Shown piece by piece: positions 11,077 through 21,399 of a DNA stretch of 64,000 nucleotides. Source of the DNA: Heliocidaris erythrogramma (taxonomy: Eukaryota > Echinodermata > Echinoidea > Camarodonta > Echinometridae); assembly GCA_025617745.1 (NCBI GenBank), contig CM046869.1, positions 6,906,244 to 6,970,243 of the forward strand, written 5' to 3'. Every line of letters begins with the position of its first letter. Within the stretch, counting starts at the first letter, position 1. Made by a program: the position numbers and the translations under genes. The notes beneath the pieces are model-generated. The model was not told where the DNA came from, ran no database searches, and was given only the letters and a program-made list of their open reading frames with translations.

Positions 11077-12484
11077 GTGGGCTATAACCAAACATTTACA
11101 ACCCCAAATTTCTTTCTGAATTTTCATATCCTTTAAACATAATCTAGTTGCTATGACAACCAATGTTGAAAACATGATATGTATCCATTCCCTTTAAGTA
11201 CATACTCCTTTTCAGTGCACACATAAGTGTAATATCAAGTTCAACTTATAATTGCATTTCCATTACAGAAATCTTTCTCCTAATGTGAGCCTTGCATATC
11301 ACAATCCACACCAAATCTATTATTCTATCATCAGCTTTAGTAACTGTACGCAAATCTTGATTATAACACAGTGGCCATTTTTCCGGCCCCTTTGACAATA
11401 CCATGTCCGACATATATTTTTGTGTAAACTATAATCACTAATAAACTGATCTGCTCTCTAATAGCTAGCTATTATACACATGAATCTGTCATGTATAATG
11501 CTCCAATCAATTCTAGCATTTCAAAGTTATGACACATCTTGAATAAAATTAAATTTTAGGTAATGTTCTGCTAGAATAAAACCTCAAATAAATTGATAAA
11601 AGTAATAAATGCAACAATTCCCTGCTTATTGCATTCATTTTGCATTTACATTACTGGCAAGAATCTGGCTGAAGGAAGAAGTGCCATTACATTTTGCTAT
11701 ACTAGAGCACAATTTTTCAAAAGTGATCTAGTCTCTTTTCCAAACCCAATTGTTACAACCTGTAGTCTTTTTTCCAGACTTGAAATTTCTACTCATAGTC
11801 TTGAATTTCAGACCAAAGATTTCTTCCAAAAAATTGTATAACCAAAAATGTAGTCTTTTTCTTAGACCTTACATTTTATGAATTAGTCTTATTATCAGAC
11901 CCTAATTTGCTCAATACTTGATAATGAGATCAAACAGCACTATTACTTCCCGAGAGTCAGATTCTTGGGTCAAACATTTGCATCTCATGTATGTCAATAA
12001 GCAACTTGTGAAAATTACCAATTTCTTAATAAAATCCTTCACAAACAACCTTGTCATTTTATAGCAAAATTGCTTCAAATGTTCAATACACTGTCGTTCA
12101 TAAGTCTGTGAGTTCAATATGCCAGTGCATCAGGTTCATGTTCTCACAATTATCTCTGCTAATTTATTGCTCAAGCATAATCCTTTAAAAGTTCCTTTTC
12201 TATATCTTAATGTTCATGTGGCATTATATCACTTCAAATTACTAATGCAGTCATCAGCATACAAGTCTATTCTTTTGGTCTTGATTTTGAGCTATCCAAT
12301 GTTCTTGTTGAAGCGATGAATTCACCATCCAAATTGTAGCTTTCCATCCAAAACTAACCGGGTATAATTTTAATTTCAATAAGTGTATGTAACTCTTTTT
12401 GTTGAAAATCCTGGCACAAATCAATTACATTTAGGCGGTGCTAGGCTCACACCTCAGGGCGTGCATAACCCTGTATTCACACAT
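11077..12484 (-). other. Long non-coding tail of the BEL/Pao element
   Basis: About 1.4 kb lies between the integrase stop and the polypurine tract. It is AT-rich with only short open frames (for example 11911-12117, minus strand). None has a signal peptide, transmembrane segment or recognised motif, so there is no support for an envelope-like gene. Confidence 0.6.
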
Positions 12485-13459
12485 TTAATTTAAATCACTT
12501 TGCTGCGAATTCTCCTGTTCCAGAAGTAGACATAGCTTGGTGATTGGTCTGGTGAGCGTAGATATCGCCGTCTTCACCTTCACACTGCGAACATGGCCTT
12601 GCTTGTTCGGATACGTCTCGAGAACGCGACCCATGAGCCAGGAGCATCTTGGCGCTGTCTCGTCTGCTACGAGGACGACATCTCCGCTCTGCAGGTTACG
12701 TTCTGGTTGCTGCCATCTTTGACGTTGTTGCAGGCTAGGTAGGTATTCTCGTAGCCAACGTCTCCAGAAAAGATCCGCCAGATATTGCATTTGTCTCCAT
12801 CTTTTTCTGGCGTAGACGTCTCCCTCAGTAAATCTCCCTGGAGGTGGCTCTGTCACCTGCTTCATCAGTAGTAGGCTGTTTGGTGTTAGAACGTCCAGAT
12901 CACCCGGATCATCTGAGACTCGTGTGAGAGGTCTACTGTTAATAATAGCCTCGACCTCACACATCAGTGTGCGCAGTTGTTCCTCAGATTGACAAGTTCT
13001 CAGATACTGCTCACTCAGGATGCCATGTAGTACTTTCCTTATGGTTCGAATTTGTCTTTCCCACACACCTCCTTGATGTGAAGCAGTGGGAGGGTTAAAT
13101 TTCCACTCGATACCATGGTTAGCTGTGTAGTGCAGGATTTCATTCTGATCCCATTCCTTTAGCGCTCTTTTCAGCTCGGCCTGAGCTCCGACTAAGTTGG
13201 TACCATTGTCCGAGACCAATTTCTTTATAGGTCCTCTTCTGCTAATCATGCGACGTATGGCATCTATACACGAGCTGGTGTCGAGACTGTCTGCTACCTC
13301 AATATGAATGGCCCGTGTAGTCATGCAGGTAAAGACTACACCATACCTTTTTCTTGTCGATCGTCCATATTTGATGTCGAATGGACCAAAATAATCCATT
13401 CCCACATTGGTAAAGGCTGGTTCTGTAGCCTCCAGTCTGAATGAAGGTAAGTCTGCCAT
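12485..13459 (-). CDS. BEL/Pao integrase core and C-terminal domain (324 aa open frame)
   Basis: This is the integrase catalytic part, which would join element cDNA to host DNA. From the first Met the frame shows MDYFGPF (first catalytic Asp, about residue 22), then a TRAIHIEVA strand and SDNGTN (second Asp, near residue 84). HQGGVWER (catalytic Glu, near 129) follows, so the DDE set is complete. The C-terminal ~90 residues (FWRRWLREYLPSL, GDVVLVADE, WLMGRVLE) match the DUF5641 region typical of BEL/Pao integrases. The open frame extends upstream of this Met, and it is translated from a different frame from the long Gag-Pol ORF, which it overlaps by 124 nt. It is therefore probably not a separate gene but the displaced end of one polyprotein. 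On its own it has no zinc-binding domain. Confidence 0.9.
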   Translation of the reverse strand: MADLPSFRLEATEPAFTNVGMDYFGPFDIKYGRSTRKRYGVVFTCMTTRAIHIEVADSLDTSSCIDAIRRMISRRGPIKKLVSDNGTNLVGAQAELKRALKEWDQNEILHYTANHGIEWKFNPPTASHQGGVWERQIRTIRKVLHGILSEQYLRTCQSEEQLRTLMCEVEAIINSRPLTRVSDDPGDLDVLTPNSLLLMKQVTEPPPGRFTEGDVYARKRWRQMQYLADLFWRRWLREYLPSLQQRQRWQQPERNLQSGDVVLVADETAPRCSWLMGRVLETYPNKQGHVRSVKVKTAISTLTRPITKLCLLLEQENSQQSDLN

Positions 13460-16400
13460 TTTCTGTTTGTTGAGTCTGGCCTGATACTTCCGACAGTTGA
13501 TGATTTCTTTAGCACGCTTCTTACAACAACTCCAGCACCAACAATCCAGTATCTCTGTCTTATTTCTGCCAGGACATGATTCAGTCCTTGGTGACCGACT
13601 GTATGGTGAATGTATCTCACAAGAAGTGATGTCACATGATGCTTCTTGGGCAGAATTATCTGGTGCTTAGCTTCACTTGGTATCCTTGCATTCCTTAACC
13701 TTCCACCAACCTTGAGAAGGCCGTCATCCAAAATTGGATCTAGTTTGTACAGTTTTGATTCCTTCTTGATGTTAGTGTCTGTTTTTGCTGAATCACCTTT
13801 ATCTTTCAGTGTTGTCTTCTCCTCTGAGAATGCTTGACTCTGTACATGCTGAAAAATAACCCTTTCAGCACCTTCAAGTTCCTTTGCAGTCAAGTCTTTG
13901 TCACCATCTTGAATTGATGTTGTCCCCTTTACTTTATCCCGTAGCATTCTCTTCAGTTTTATCCACCATGCAACACCCCTCTTAAGTCTTGTCCAGTCTG
14001 AGTAGTAACTTATCAACTTGTCGACTAAGTTCTCTTCATTAGTACTTGATGCAAAGGTTTGCATTCCCTTTTTGACTTCTGGGTCATCATGGCGGATTTC
14101 TTGATTCTCAGCTGGACTTGCTGGCCACATTTCCTGAGGTTGTTGAAGAAATTCTGGCCCTTTCAGCCATCTTGAACTCTCCTTTAGTTCATTTGCAGGC
14201 ATGCCTCTTGATAGTATGTCGGCTGGATTCTGTGCTGAGTTAACATGGCGCCATTGGTCAACTTCAGTAGCATCATGGATGGTAGCAATCCTGTTGGACA
14301 CGAAGGTACGAAACCTCTTTTCCTTGCTTTGAATGTAGTTGAGAACTATCATGCTGTCGGTCCAGAATGTAGATTTACTGATAGGAAAGTCCAACTCTCT
14401 TCTGATCATGGTGTCCATTTTTGTCGCCAACGTAGCTGCCATCAATTCCAAGCGCGGAATGGTTGTCGTCTTAAGTGGAGCGAGGTGTGTCTTGGCCATC
14501 AGTAGACTACTGTGTAGTTGATCATCTTCGTTTCTGGTTGTCATATATGAGACAGCACCGTAGGCTATTTCAGATGCATCAGCGAAGTTGTGAAGTTGGT
14601 AATCTACTACCTTGCCAAAGTCATGAGGGGTCATACATCTATTCACCTCAAATTCTTCCATCTCAGGTAGTTGATCCAACCAAGATTTCCATTTCTGTGA
14701 TTCTGCATCAGAAATAGACTCGTCCCAAGCCAACCTTTGTCTTGTCAGTTCCTGCAAAATCAGTTTAGCTTGAAGCACAAACGGACCAGCATAACCCAGG
14801 GGGTCGTAGACTGAAGAAACTATGCTGAGCAATCCCCGTCTAGTTGATGGCTTATCCTTTGGAGATATCTTGTATGTAAAGGAGTCTTGCTCTATGTCCC
14901 ATCTCATACCTAAGGCACGTTCAACTGGAAGTGCATCGTGATTCAGATCAAGTCCTGCAACCTGTTTTGCTTGGTCTGCTAGTGGAATTGTCTGGAGCAC
15001 TGTTGGACTGTTGCTCACCCATTTTGTCAAATGGAAACTTCCTTTCTGAAGTAGCGATCTCAGTTCTGCAGCAAGCTTGATGGCCTCGTCTTCTTGCGAT
15101 ACTGATACCAGGCAATCGTCAACATAAAAGTTCCGGAGTACCACCTTTGCTGCTTCATCACTGCACTCATTGTCTTCGACTGTTTTTCTCATGGCGAAAT
15201 TGCAGCAGCTTGGGCTCCAGTTACCACCAAACAGATGTACACACATTCTGAATGTCTTAAAGTCTTCTGACATATCTCCGTTTGGCCACCACAGGAATCT
15301 AAGGTAGTCTCGTTCTTCAGGGGGTACCCTCACTTGATGAAACATGGCCTTCACATCTGCCATCATTGCAATTCTTTCCTGTCGAAATCGAAGGAGGACG
15401 CCGACCAACTTGTTGGTTAAGCCTGGGCCCTGTAGCACGACATCATTGAGTGATTGTCCTTTGTATTTTGCTGCGCAATCAAACACAATTCGGACTTTTC
15501 CAGGTTTCATGGGGTGAAAAACAGGATGGTGAGGGATGTACCACTTCTTCTCATTAGGTGTGTCGTCGTCTTCTGTTTCCTTTACCTCTTCTGCGTAGTC
15601 GTTATGAAGAAGATCTACAATCCCTTCTTTGTACTTCTCATGCAGGATGGTGTCTCGTTCTAATCTTCTTTGAAGACTATGAAGTCGTGATTCTGCTGTG
15701 TGGCGATTATCATGAAGAGAGGGAGGACGTTCCTTAAATGGAATGGCCAGCTGATAGTGTCCATTATCGGTGGTAATGGTCTGCTCCCAAATCTCCAAGA
15801 CCTTCCTGTCATTGTAAGACATTCCTTTGTTGTCGTCATACATAGAGCTCTCATCTTCTAATCTCCAAAATTTCTGAAGTTGAAGATCAAGGGAGGTATC
15901 AGCTTGAATGTAGTTAGCCGAAACATCTGCCGAGCCTTGTGAAGTTACTTGGCCGTGAAGAGACCATCCAAGAGTGGTACGCAATGCATACGGGCCTGTA
16001 TCTCCTTTGCGTATCTCAAGTGGCATCAGGGCTCTCGGCGCATCTTGACCAATCAGGAGGCAGACTTCATTTTCCCCTGCTAACGGAATCTCGATGCCTT
16101 TAAGATGAGAGAGGTTGACAATATCCTCCACCTTAGCCATATGACTACTTTGGATATTGAGTTTCTTTGTCGTGTACACATGAGGGAGATATACTCTGTC
16201 TGATGACGGCCCCGAATCCACTACCATGCTGATCACGGTGGTGCTAATCTCAGCATCCTTGTCCAGTGTTGTCAGGTGTAACTTCTGATCTTGACCTTTA
16301 GCTCCAAGATGACTTGCCAATAACTCTGTACAAAAGGAGTGTGTGGACCCCGAGTCTAGAAGAGCATAGGTGTCTATAAAGTTCTTGCCATCACTCTGCA

Positions 16401-17865
16401 CTCTCACTGGTACAATAGGAAGCACACTTCTACCTCCGGCCCCTATAGCATTGTCAGCTGCAGTGTCCACATAACCATTTGAAGCTCCTTCATCTGGTGT
16501 ACGAGTTTCTTCGTTATTCTTGTCTTGGTTGTCTGCTTTTGCTGTCTTGAGTTGGTGAAGAAATTTAGTATGTTTTCTCCCACATCCCTCGACAGAACAT
16601 GTTCTGTTCAGTCTGCATACTGATAGCATGTGTCCTTTCTTTAGACAGTTAAAGCACAATTGTTGTTCCTTGGCAAATTGGAGACGCTTCTCAGGTGTCA
16701 TCATTTTAAAGTCATTGCAATTGAACAGGGTGTGAACTTGCTTACAAAGCAGGCATGGCTTGACATTCGGTGGTGCACTTGATGTTGAGTAAGAGCTCCC
16801 CTGACTCCTTGTCTTCTTGTTCCAGGGGCCCTTCTTGACTGAAGATCCCGACTTCTGATAAGCTTGTTGATCCCTGTATCCAGGCTTAACATCTGTGAGG
16901 CGACCATACACAGGATCATTCTGTTGTGCAGAGGAGTCTTGAATAAACCAAAGCAGGTCTTCAATTTGTGGCAAGCGATTTTCTTTCCTGATAGTTGATA
17001 CAATCTTGAGCCATGTACTTCTCATGAAGAAGGGTAACCTTTCAACAATACGAAGTAGGACGCTCTGAGGAGATAACTCTGACTTGAAACCCATAGCCTG
17101 TAGTGTCTGCACGCAGATGTTAAGTTCATCTGCTAAATCTTGAATTGCTTTCTTGTTGTTGGGCTCAATCCTGCTGCCTTGAGTCACTCGCTGAATCCAT
17201 GCGTCTGCAATTCTGTAAGGATTCCCGAACCTTTCATTGAGCATACGCTTGGCAGTCTTGTATCCCTCTGTTGGTTCCATCACAACGCTTGCCTGAAGTA
17301 GCTTATGGGCCTCACCTGTGCAGAAGTGTAAAAGGCGTGTCAGCTTGATGGAATCATCAACAGTGGTTTTGTCAACACTATTTTCAAATGACCTCCAAAA
17401 TTCCCAAAACTTCAAGGGACTGCCGTCAAACTTCATGAGGTCAGCTTGAGGTAGGGTGACTGACTCTATAAGTCTCTGCTGGTGTAGCTGTCCTTCCTGG
17501 AGCACCTTTAAGAAAGACATGTCGGCTGCTTCCGGTCTTGGATATGGCAAAGTGTCGTCATTTGGCTTGGCAGCTGAAGGAGGATGACTTAAACCAATCA
17601 AACTGGCTGAACATTCACTCAGTGCCTTTTCCTCTGCATTAGCACTGACGATCTTAGCCTTTAACTTGACCTCGGTCAACTGCTGCTGAAGCTTAAGAGC
17701 CTGAAGTTCTAACTCTTGCTGTTCTTTCAACAACTCTGCTTCGGCTTCAAGTGCAGCCTTCTTGGCAGCAACAGCTCTCCTTGCCCTGCTGCTTGTATTC
17801 GAGGAAGAACTTCCATGCTGGCTGACTGAATCTTCCGGGCCAACTTCACTTTGAACTTGACTCAT
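13336..17865 (-). CDS. BEL/Pao Gag-Pol polyprotein, frame broken in the integrase (1509 aa)
   Basis: Encodes capsid and enzymes for the element's replication. In order: an Ala/Glu/Gln-rich coiled coil (residues ~28-75); a DUF1759-like Gag domain (~135-300); zinc knuckles at 371-383 (CLLC..H....C) and 404-417 (CX2CX4HX4C); an aspartic protease with DSGS at 504-507; a reverse transcriptase (~770-990) with MADVKAMFHQV and YVDD at 914-917; an RNase H-like region with D1096, E1140 and D1170; and the start of the integrase zinc domain with HH pairs near 1409-1430. The last ~55 residues are out of frame. Around 13,495-13,510, where the CxxC part of the zinc domain should be, the conserved reading moves to the frame of 12485-13459. 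One lost base is enough to explain it. Everything before that point is open and looks functional. The ATG at 17865 lies 35 nt inside the 5' LTR. Confidence 0.95.
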   Translation of the reverse strand: MSQVQSEVGPEDSVSQHGSSSSNTSSRARRAVAAKKAALEAEAELLKEQQELELQALKLQQQLTEVKLKAKIVSANAEEKALSECSASLIGLSHPPSAAKPNDDTLPYPRPEAADMSFLKVLQEGQLHQQRLIESVTLPQADLMKFDGSPLKFWEFWRSFENSVDKTTVDDSIKLTRLLHFCTGEAHKLLQASVVMEPTEGYKTAKRMLNERFGNPYRIADAWIQRVTQGSRIEPNNKKAIQDLADELNICVQTLQAMGFKSELSPQSVLLRIVERLPFFMRSTWLKIVSTIRKENRLPQIEDLLWFIQDSSAQQNDPVYGRLTDVKPGYRDQQAYQKSGSSVKKGPWNKKTRSQGSSYSTSSAPPNVKPCLLCKQVHTLFNCNDFKMMTPEKRLQFAKEQQLCFNCLKKGHMLSVCRLNRTCSVEGCGRKHTKFLHQLKTAKADNQDKNNEETRTPDEGASNGYVDTAADNAIGAGGRSVLPIVPVRVQSDGKNFIDTYALLDSGSTHSFCTELLASHLGAKGQDQKLHLTTLDKDAEISTTVISMVVDSGPSSDRVYLPHVYTTKKLNIQSSHMAKVEDIVNLSHLKGIEIPLAGENEVCLLIGQDAPRALMPLEIRKGDTGPYALRTTLGWSLHGQVTSQGSADVSANYIQADTSLDLQLQKFWRLEDESSMYDDNKGMSYNDRKVLEIWEQTITTDNGHYQLAIPFKERPPSLHDNRHTAESRLHSLQRRLERDTILHEKYKEGIVDLLHNDYAEEVKETEDDDTPNEKKWYIPHHPVFHPMKPGKVRIVFDCAAKYKGQSLNDVVLQGPGLTNKLVGVLLRFRQERIAMMADVKAMFHQVRVPPEERDYLRFLWWPNGDMSEDFKTFRMCVHLFGGNWSPSCCNFAMRKTVEDNECSDEAAKVVLRNFYVDDCLVSVSQEDEAIKLAAELRSLLQKGSFHLTKWVSNSPTVLQTIPLADQAKQVAGLDLNHDALPVERALGMRWDIEQDSFTYKISPKDKPSTRRGLLSIVSSVYDPLGYAGPFVLQAKLILQELTRQRLAWDESISDAESQKWKSWLDQLPEMEEFEVNRCMTPHDFGKVVDYQLHNFADASEIAYGAVSYMTTRNEDDQLHSSLLMAKTHLAPLKTTTIPRLELMAATLATKMDTMIRRELDFPISKSTFWTDSMIVLNYIQSKEKRFRTFVSNRIATIHDATEVDQWRHVNSAQNPADILSRGMPANELKESSRWLKGPEFLQQPQEMWPASPAENQEIRHDDPEVKKGMQTFASSTNEENLVDKLISYYSDWTRLKRGVAWWIKLKRMLRDKVKGTTSIQDGDKDLTAKELEGAERVIFQHVQSQAFSEEKTTLKDKGDSAKTDTNIKKESKLYKLDPILDDGLLKVGGRLRNARIPSEAKHQIILPKKHHVTSLLVRYIHHTVGHQGLNHVLAEIRQRYWIVGAGVVVRSVLKKSSTVGSIRPDSTNRKWQTYLHSDWRLQNQPLPMWEWIILVHSTSNMDDRQEKGMV

Positions 17866-17900
17866 GGTGGTGTCGCAAAGTCCAAGCGTTGTTATTGAAC
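17866..17900 (-). other. Short leader between 5' LTR and Gag start
   Basis: Only 35 nt. A TGG that could begin a tRNA primer-binding site occurs about 17 nt from the LTR rather than at its edge, so the primer tRNA cannot be named. Confidence 0.4.
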
Positions 17901-18986
17901 TGTAAGTGGCGATTGATTGTCTCTATTTTGAGGTTTGCGAATGATCTGGAGTGACGTAAATAACAACATGAGTAGCCGTGTTTTGAACGAGTTGCCAGTT
18001 TATTGCAGATTTGCTCATTGTTACGCTCGGTAACATTGACTATTCAATCTGTAAACAATGACAAAGAAAAGCAATCACAGTATTACTTTGCTTCATAAAT
18101 TATCACAAAATATGCATCTGTGTTATCTCAGACATGAAAACAAATCATGCCTCAACTACTGTATAATAAAATTTGGATTCATATGTCAAAAATACTTGTT
18201 AGCAACGTCTTGCCATTTCACCGAAATAAAAATGTGCATAGCAAACGCATAATTGTTTTCTGTCTTCATTTGTGTCTTATTGTACCACCAGAATAATGCA
18301 TTTATTTAGACATTAGCTCTCGTAGCACTGTCAAAATCTTTTACTATAGACATGCACTACCTATCATGGCTACATAGAAATAGCTTGAACCTTGACCTAC
18401 ATGTCTGACCTCACATTTGTGTGACCCCTAGTTTTGACCAAAGGTATCTGAAATACCTTGCAGTTTTTGCCTTAAAATCCCTCTTTTATCATTATGGTCA
18501 CAGAAATGTTACTCCAAATTGTCATTCGTTCATGTGCTTTTCTATTATACTGATTTATAAACAAACATCAAATCAACCTACGTCAATGTTGTTTCACTGT
18601 CATTCATGCTTATCGCATGTTCACACACATTATGTGTTATACATACTGAGTAATGCAGTGCACTGATTGCATTCAACTCATACGTAATTTCATCAAAGTT
18701 TCCACTAAAAATACACATCATAATTCATCGTTTTTCATAGCTCTTTTAGCTTTAAACCATACAGTAATCATTATACTTCGGATATACTGAGATAATTACT
18801 ACTTACAACATTGGCTTCTCCAGATTTTGTCAACTTTAGCAAACAAACCCAAAGATGATGTCCGTTCTCTATCAAAGAAAATGTGGTGCTCGAATTTCAC
18901 TACGCCCCCACTCGGGAGATCAGGAAAGTGGAACCAAAAAACTCGCTTCTGACGTCATTGCCAAAATTCAGAAGCTGGAACTTAGA
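17901..18986 (-). repeat. 5' LTR of the BEL/Pao element
   Basis: Direct copy of 9974-11060. Its outer end reads CTTAGA where the other LTR has CTTACA, so the terminal CA is altered. The AATAAA of this copy is at 17999-18004 (minus strand). As the 5' LTR it would carry the element's promoter, firing leftwards away from crb. Confidence 0.95.
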
Positions 18987-19176
18987 ATCGTGGTAATGTG
19001 AGATGGCACGGCATCATACGTAACGGTATTGGAATGTGGATGAAATGCCGAAGTTTTGTAAATGGATAATGTCTACTGGCTACTCTTATTTCTTCTTTGA
19101 CCAGTTTCATTAAATTGGATTTTAACTGCTGTGCAATTTTATAATAAAGACATTTACAAGAGGACGAACTAACGAC
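18987..19176 (+). promoter_or_regulatory. Presumed remaining 5' UTR/promoter of crb
   Basis: This 190-bp segment lies between the BEL/Pao 5' LTR and the crb start codon. The ATG sits in a good context (CGACATGG). No TATA box or other named site is evident. Part of it may be 5' UTR. Whether the natural promoter lies here or on the other side of the 9-kb insertion cannot be told from the sequence. Confidence 0.4.
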
Positions 19177-19228
19177 ATGGATTTCAGATCCATCTCGCGG
19201 CGTTTGCCGTTGTTGGCCGTCGTATTAG
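19177..19228 (+). CDS. crb: crb exon 1: signal peptide start
   Basis: Encodes MDFRSISRRLPLLAVVL plus one base, then the strong donor G|GTAAGT. The phase is 1. Joined to 39334, which needs phase 1, the split codon gives Ala and the reading continues ALVLHTTLSQTQG. Together they form a textbook signal peptide: basic n-region SRR, hydrophobic LPLLAVVLALVL, polar c-region. Reading on without splicing gives 82 residues with no recognisable domain. The surrounding 19,180-19,330 is CpG-rich, as first exons often are. The link over 20 kb is inferred, not shown. Confidence 0.75.
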
Positions 19229-20339
19229 GTAAGTTGCTCCAGCCGCGCCTCACGGCTTGCTCCTCCGTTGCGTTCGCCTCGCAACTGCACCGCGCTGGGG
19301 CGCGCTGGCTGCTCCTGCTGCTCTTCAGCTTCCATTTATTCCATTTCCAGGCCAAGACAAGTGAAGTAATATTTTTAATAAGTTCAAATCATGATGGACG
19401 TAAACTACGCACTTTCAAAGGTTAAAAACGCATACAATCAAGCGTTTAGGCAAATTTATTTCAACTTTTTCTGCATTCAGAAGTTCTGACATGTCTGAAT
19501 TGAACCTAATTTTTAGACATGTTTACAGTTTAGGCCCTAGATTAACAGATTAATAAAAAAATAAATTATTATTACCTTATTAACTTATTATTATTACGGA
19601 ATGTACTGGAAAAGTGCATAAATCTGCAGTCGAGTTTCCAGGTCTATCTTTCATCCACATCAGCAAGCAATGGTCATATTGACCATTAGAATCATATACA
19701 TGTGTGTATACTGGGTATTGGGGATACAGATGTTAGGTATGTTACAAAAATTTGAAAAATCTTATTTCAAGCATATAATTGATTCCATCAAATAGAGCTT
19801 AATGAAAGCTTCAATTTGATACCTCATTCAGCTCTGTAGCTGCAAAATTAACTAAGTTACAGTCATTTTTATGTCGAAAAATGAGCGCAGTTAATTTCTT
19901 TTGTTTTCTATTGTTTTTATAGGAAAAAAAAGTCAAAAGTTGTGATCTCGGACCATCCATTCAAACACAAAAACTTTTATAACTTTCTTAAAATTAAAGC
20001 TAACAAGATGAAACTTTCAGCAATTACAGATAATAACAGTATGAACATTATGTGAAACTGTCTCAAAAAAAAACAAAGGGTAACCATTAATTAATTAATT
20101 AATTAGGTGATTATTTTTTCTTTTCGTTCCATATTAAATGTATTTATCTCGTTTTTATATATATGTGTATATATATATAATATACTGATTTCCGCTCGAA
20201 ATCTCTTTTATTTCACCATGCAATCTTATTTTGTAATGTTAGATCAACTGTATATATGTTTTGTTTAGTAGTTTTCTCCCTCTCAAACAATTACTTTAAT
20301 TAAACGAAAATCTTTTTTTTAATATATAATATTGTATCA

Positions 20340-20529
20340 TTCGATTAGGGGGTCTACATCACACAAGCTAACATTTTTAGTAGATCCCTCCACATATCCT
20401 TTTGTCATCTTTCTATGTCATATCCATGTATTCTGTTTTTGCAGTGTTTGTAACTTGTACATATTGTTGTAATTTCATTGTAAATGTGGAATCTGAATAA
20501 AATCAAATCAAATCAAAATCAAATCAAAT
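20340..20529 (+). mobile_element. LINE-type 3' end with (AAATC)n tail
   Basis: Non-coding sequence ending GGAATCTGAATAAAATC followed by AATCA units at 20499-20529. A tail with the same AATCA unit occurs at 53137-53158. Short-unit 3' tails are typical of CR1/Jockey-like LINEs. No reverse transcriptase is left here. Confidence 0.55.
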
Positions 20530-21271
20530 TATTTTGTGACTGCATGTGTTTTTGTGTATGTAAAAATGAAGCGTTTACTGAAATTATCAAGTCATCGAAG
20601 TCAAATGCAGGATATTTGTAAATAGAACAGACAAGGACATTGGTTCTATCATCTGGTAAGGATCTTGTTGTATACTTAGTTAATTAATACCATAATTAGT
20701 TATTTAATTAAGTAGCCATTTTCATCAATAAGTTAACTAAATACTGCAAATTTGTCGAAGAACTGAAGTTGAAAATTGTACATGTGGATAAAAAATATTG
20801 ACCGAAAATAGGTGTTAATATTCTTTTAAAAAAGATAATTACACTAATTAATACATAATTATGAGAAAACTATTCCAATTTCTTGTGTGCAGGTTTTCAG
20901 TTCAAAACTTTAAATTATCATCTATTTTGTCAAAGCAAATTTACATTTTTGCACGGCTTGGGAAAATTAAAGGATTTGAATTTCTTGCTGAATTAAATCC
21001 AAATGATTAGTAATTTAAGCAATAAAATACAGTAAAATTTAGAATGACATGAACTACAATTCAGAGATGTTATTTACTTCAAAATTACGTTTCTATTCTA
21101 AAAAATATGATTATTAATCTCCTCTGCATTATTTTCAACTCACATTGTATGATGGGGGGGCCTACAGCTACGCACTTTGTTTTGTATGTGGAGCGCATTA
21201 TTCTCCCCCATAGACAACGCGTATGGTGTGTAGCATAGACTGCAATATAAAATGCACACATGCAATCGCAC

Positions 21272-21399
21272 GCGTTTCATCAAGCGATTTGTCAGTGATT
21301 TTCACTGACAAATTTGCTCTCAGCCAATCAGATGCAAGGATTTCAGTAGCTTATAACAGTTGTCGGTAAAAATCACTGACAATACGCTTGATGAAACGC
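21272..21399. mobile_element. 128-bp MITE with GCGTTTCATCAAGCG termini
   Basis: It begins GCGTTTCATCAAGCG and ends CGCTTGATGAAACGC, perfect 15-bp inverted ends, followed inward by TTGTCAGTGATTTT on both arms. The middle (TTTGCTCTCAGCCAATCAGA...CAGTAGCTTATAA) is shared with 28537-28691. Confidence 0.85.

Larger units (their letters stand above)
9974..18986 (-). mobile_element. BEL/Pao LTR retrotransposon, nearly intact, ~9.0 kb
   Basis: Two direct repeats of 1087 and 1086 bp bound a 6.8-kb interior. The interior encodes Gag, aspartic protease, reverse transcriptase, RNase H and integrase on the minus strand. The domain order, the DUF1759-type Gag, the YVDD reverse transcriptase box and the integrase followed by a DUF5641-like C-terminal domain mark the BEL/Pao clade. 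The LTRs differ at about three positions: G/A at 10115 versus the matching base near 18042, one G in a run near 10990, and the penultimate region of the outer right end. This implies a young insertion. The coding part is broken once, near 13,500. No clear target-site duplication is visible: the five bases left of 9974 are ATAAT and those right of 18986 are ATCGT. The element points away from the crb gene. Confidence 0.97.

Noticed and set aside
11911-12117. Envelope-like gene in the BEL/Pao tail
   Set aside because: 68 aa with no signal peptide, transmembrane segment or family resemblance.
19177-19425. Unspliced 82-aa protein starting at the crb ATG
   Set aside because: A strong donor follows after 17 codons; the rest has no domain, whereas splicing to 39334 gives a good signal peptide.
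19351-19440. Second crb exon right after CATTTCCAG at 19350
   Set aside because: Joining exon 1 to it in phase 1 meets a stop within a few codons.
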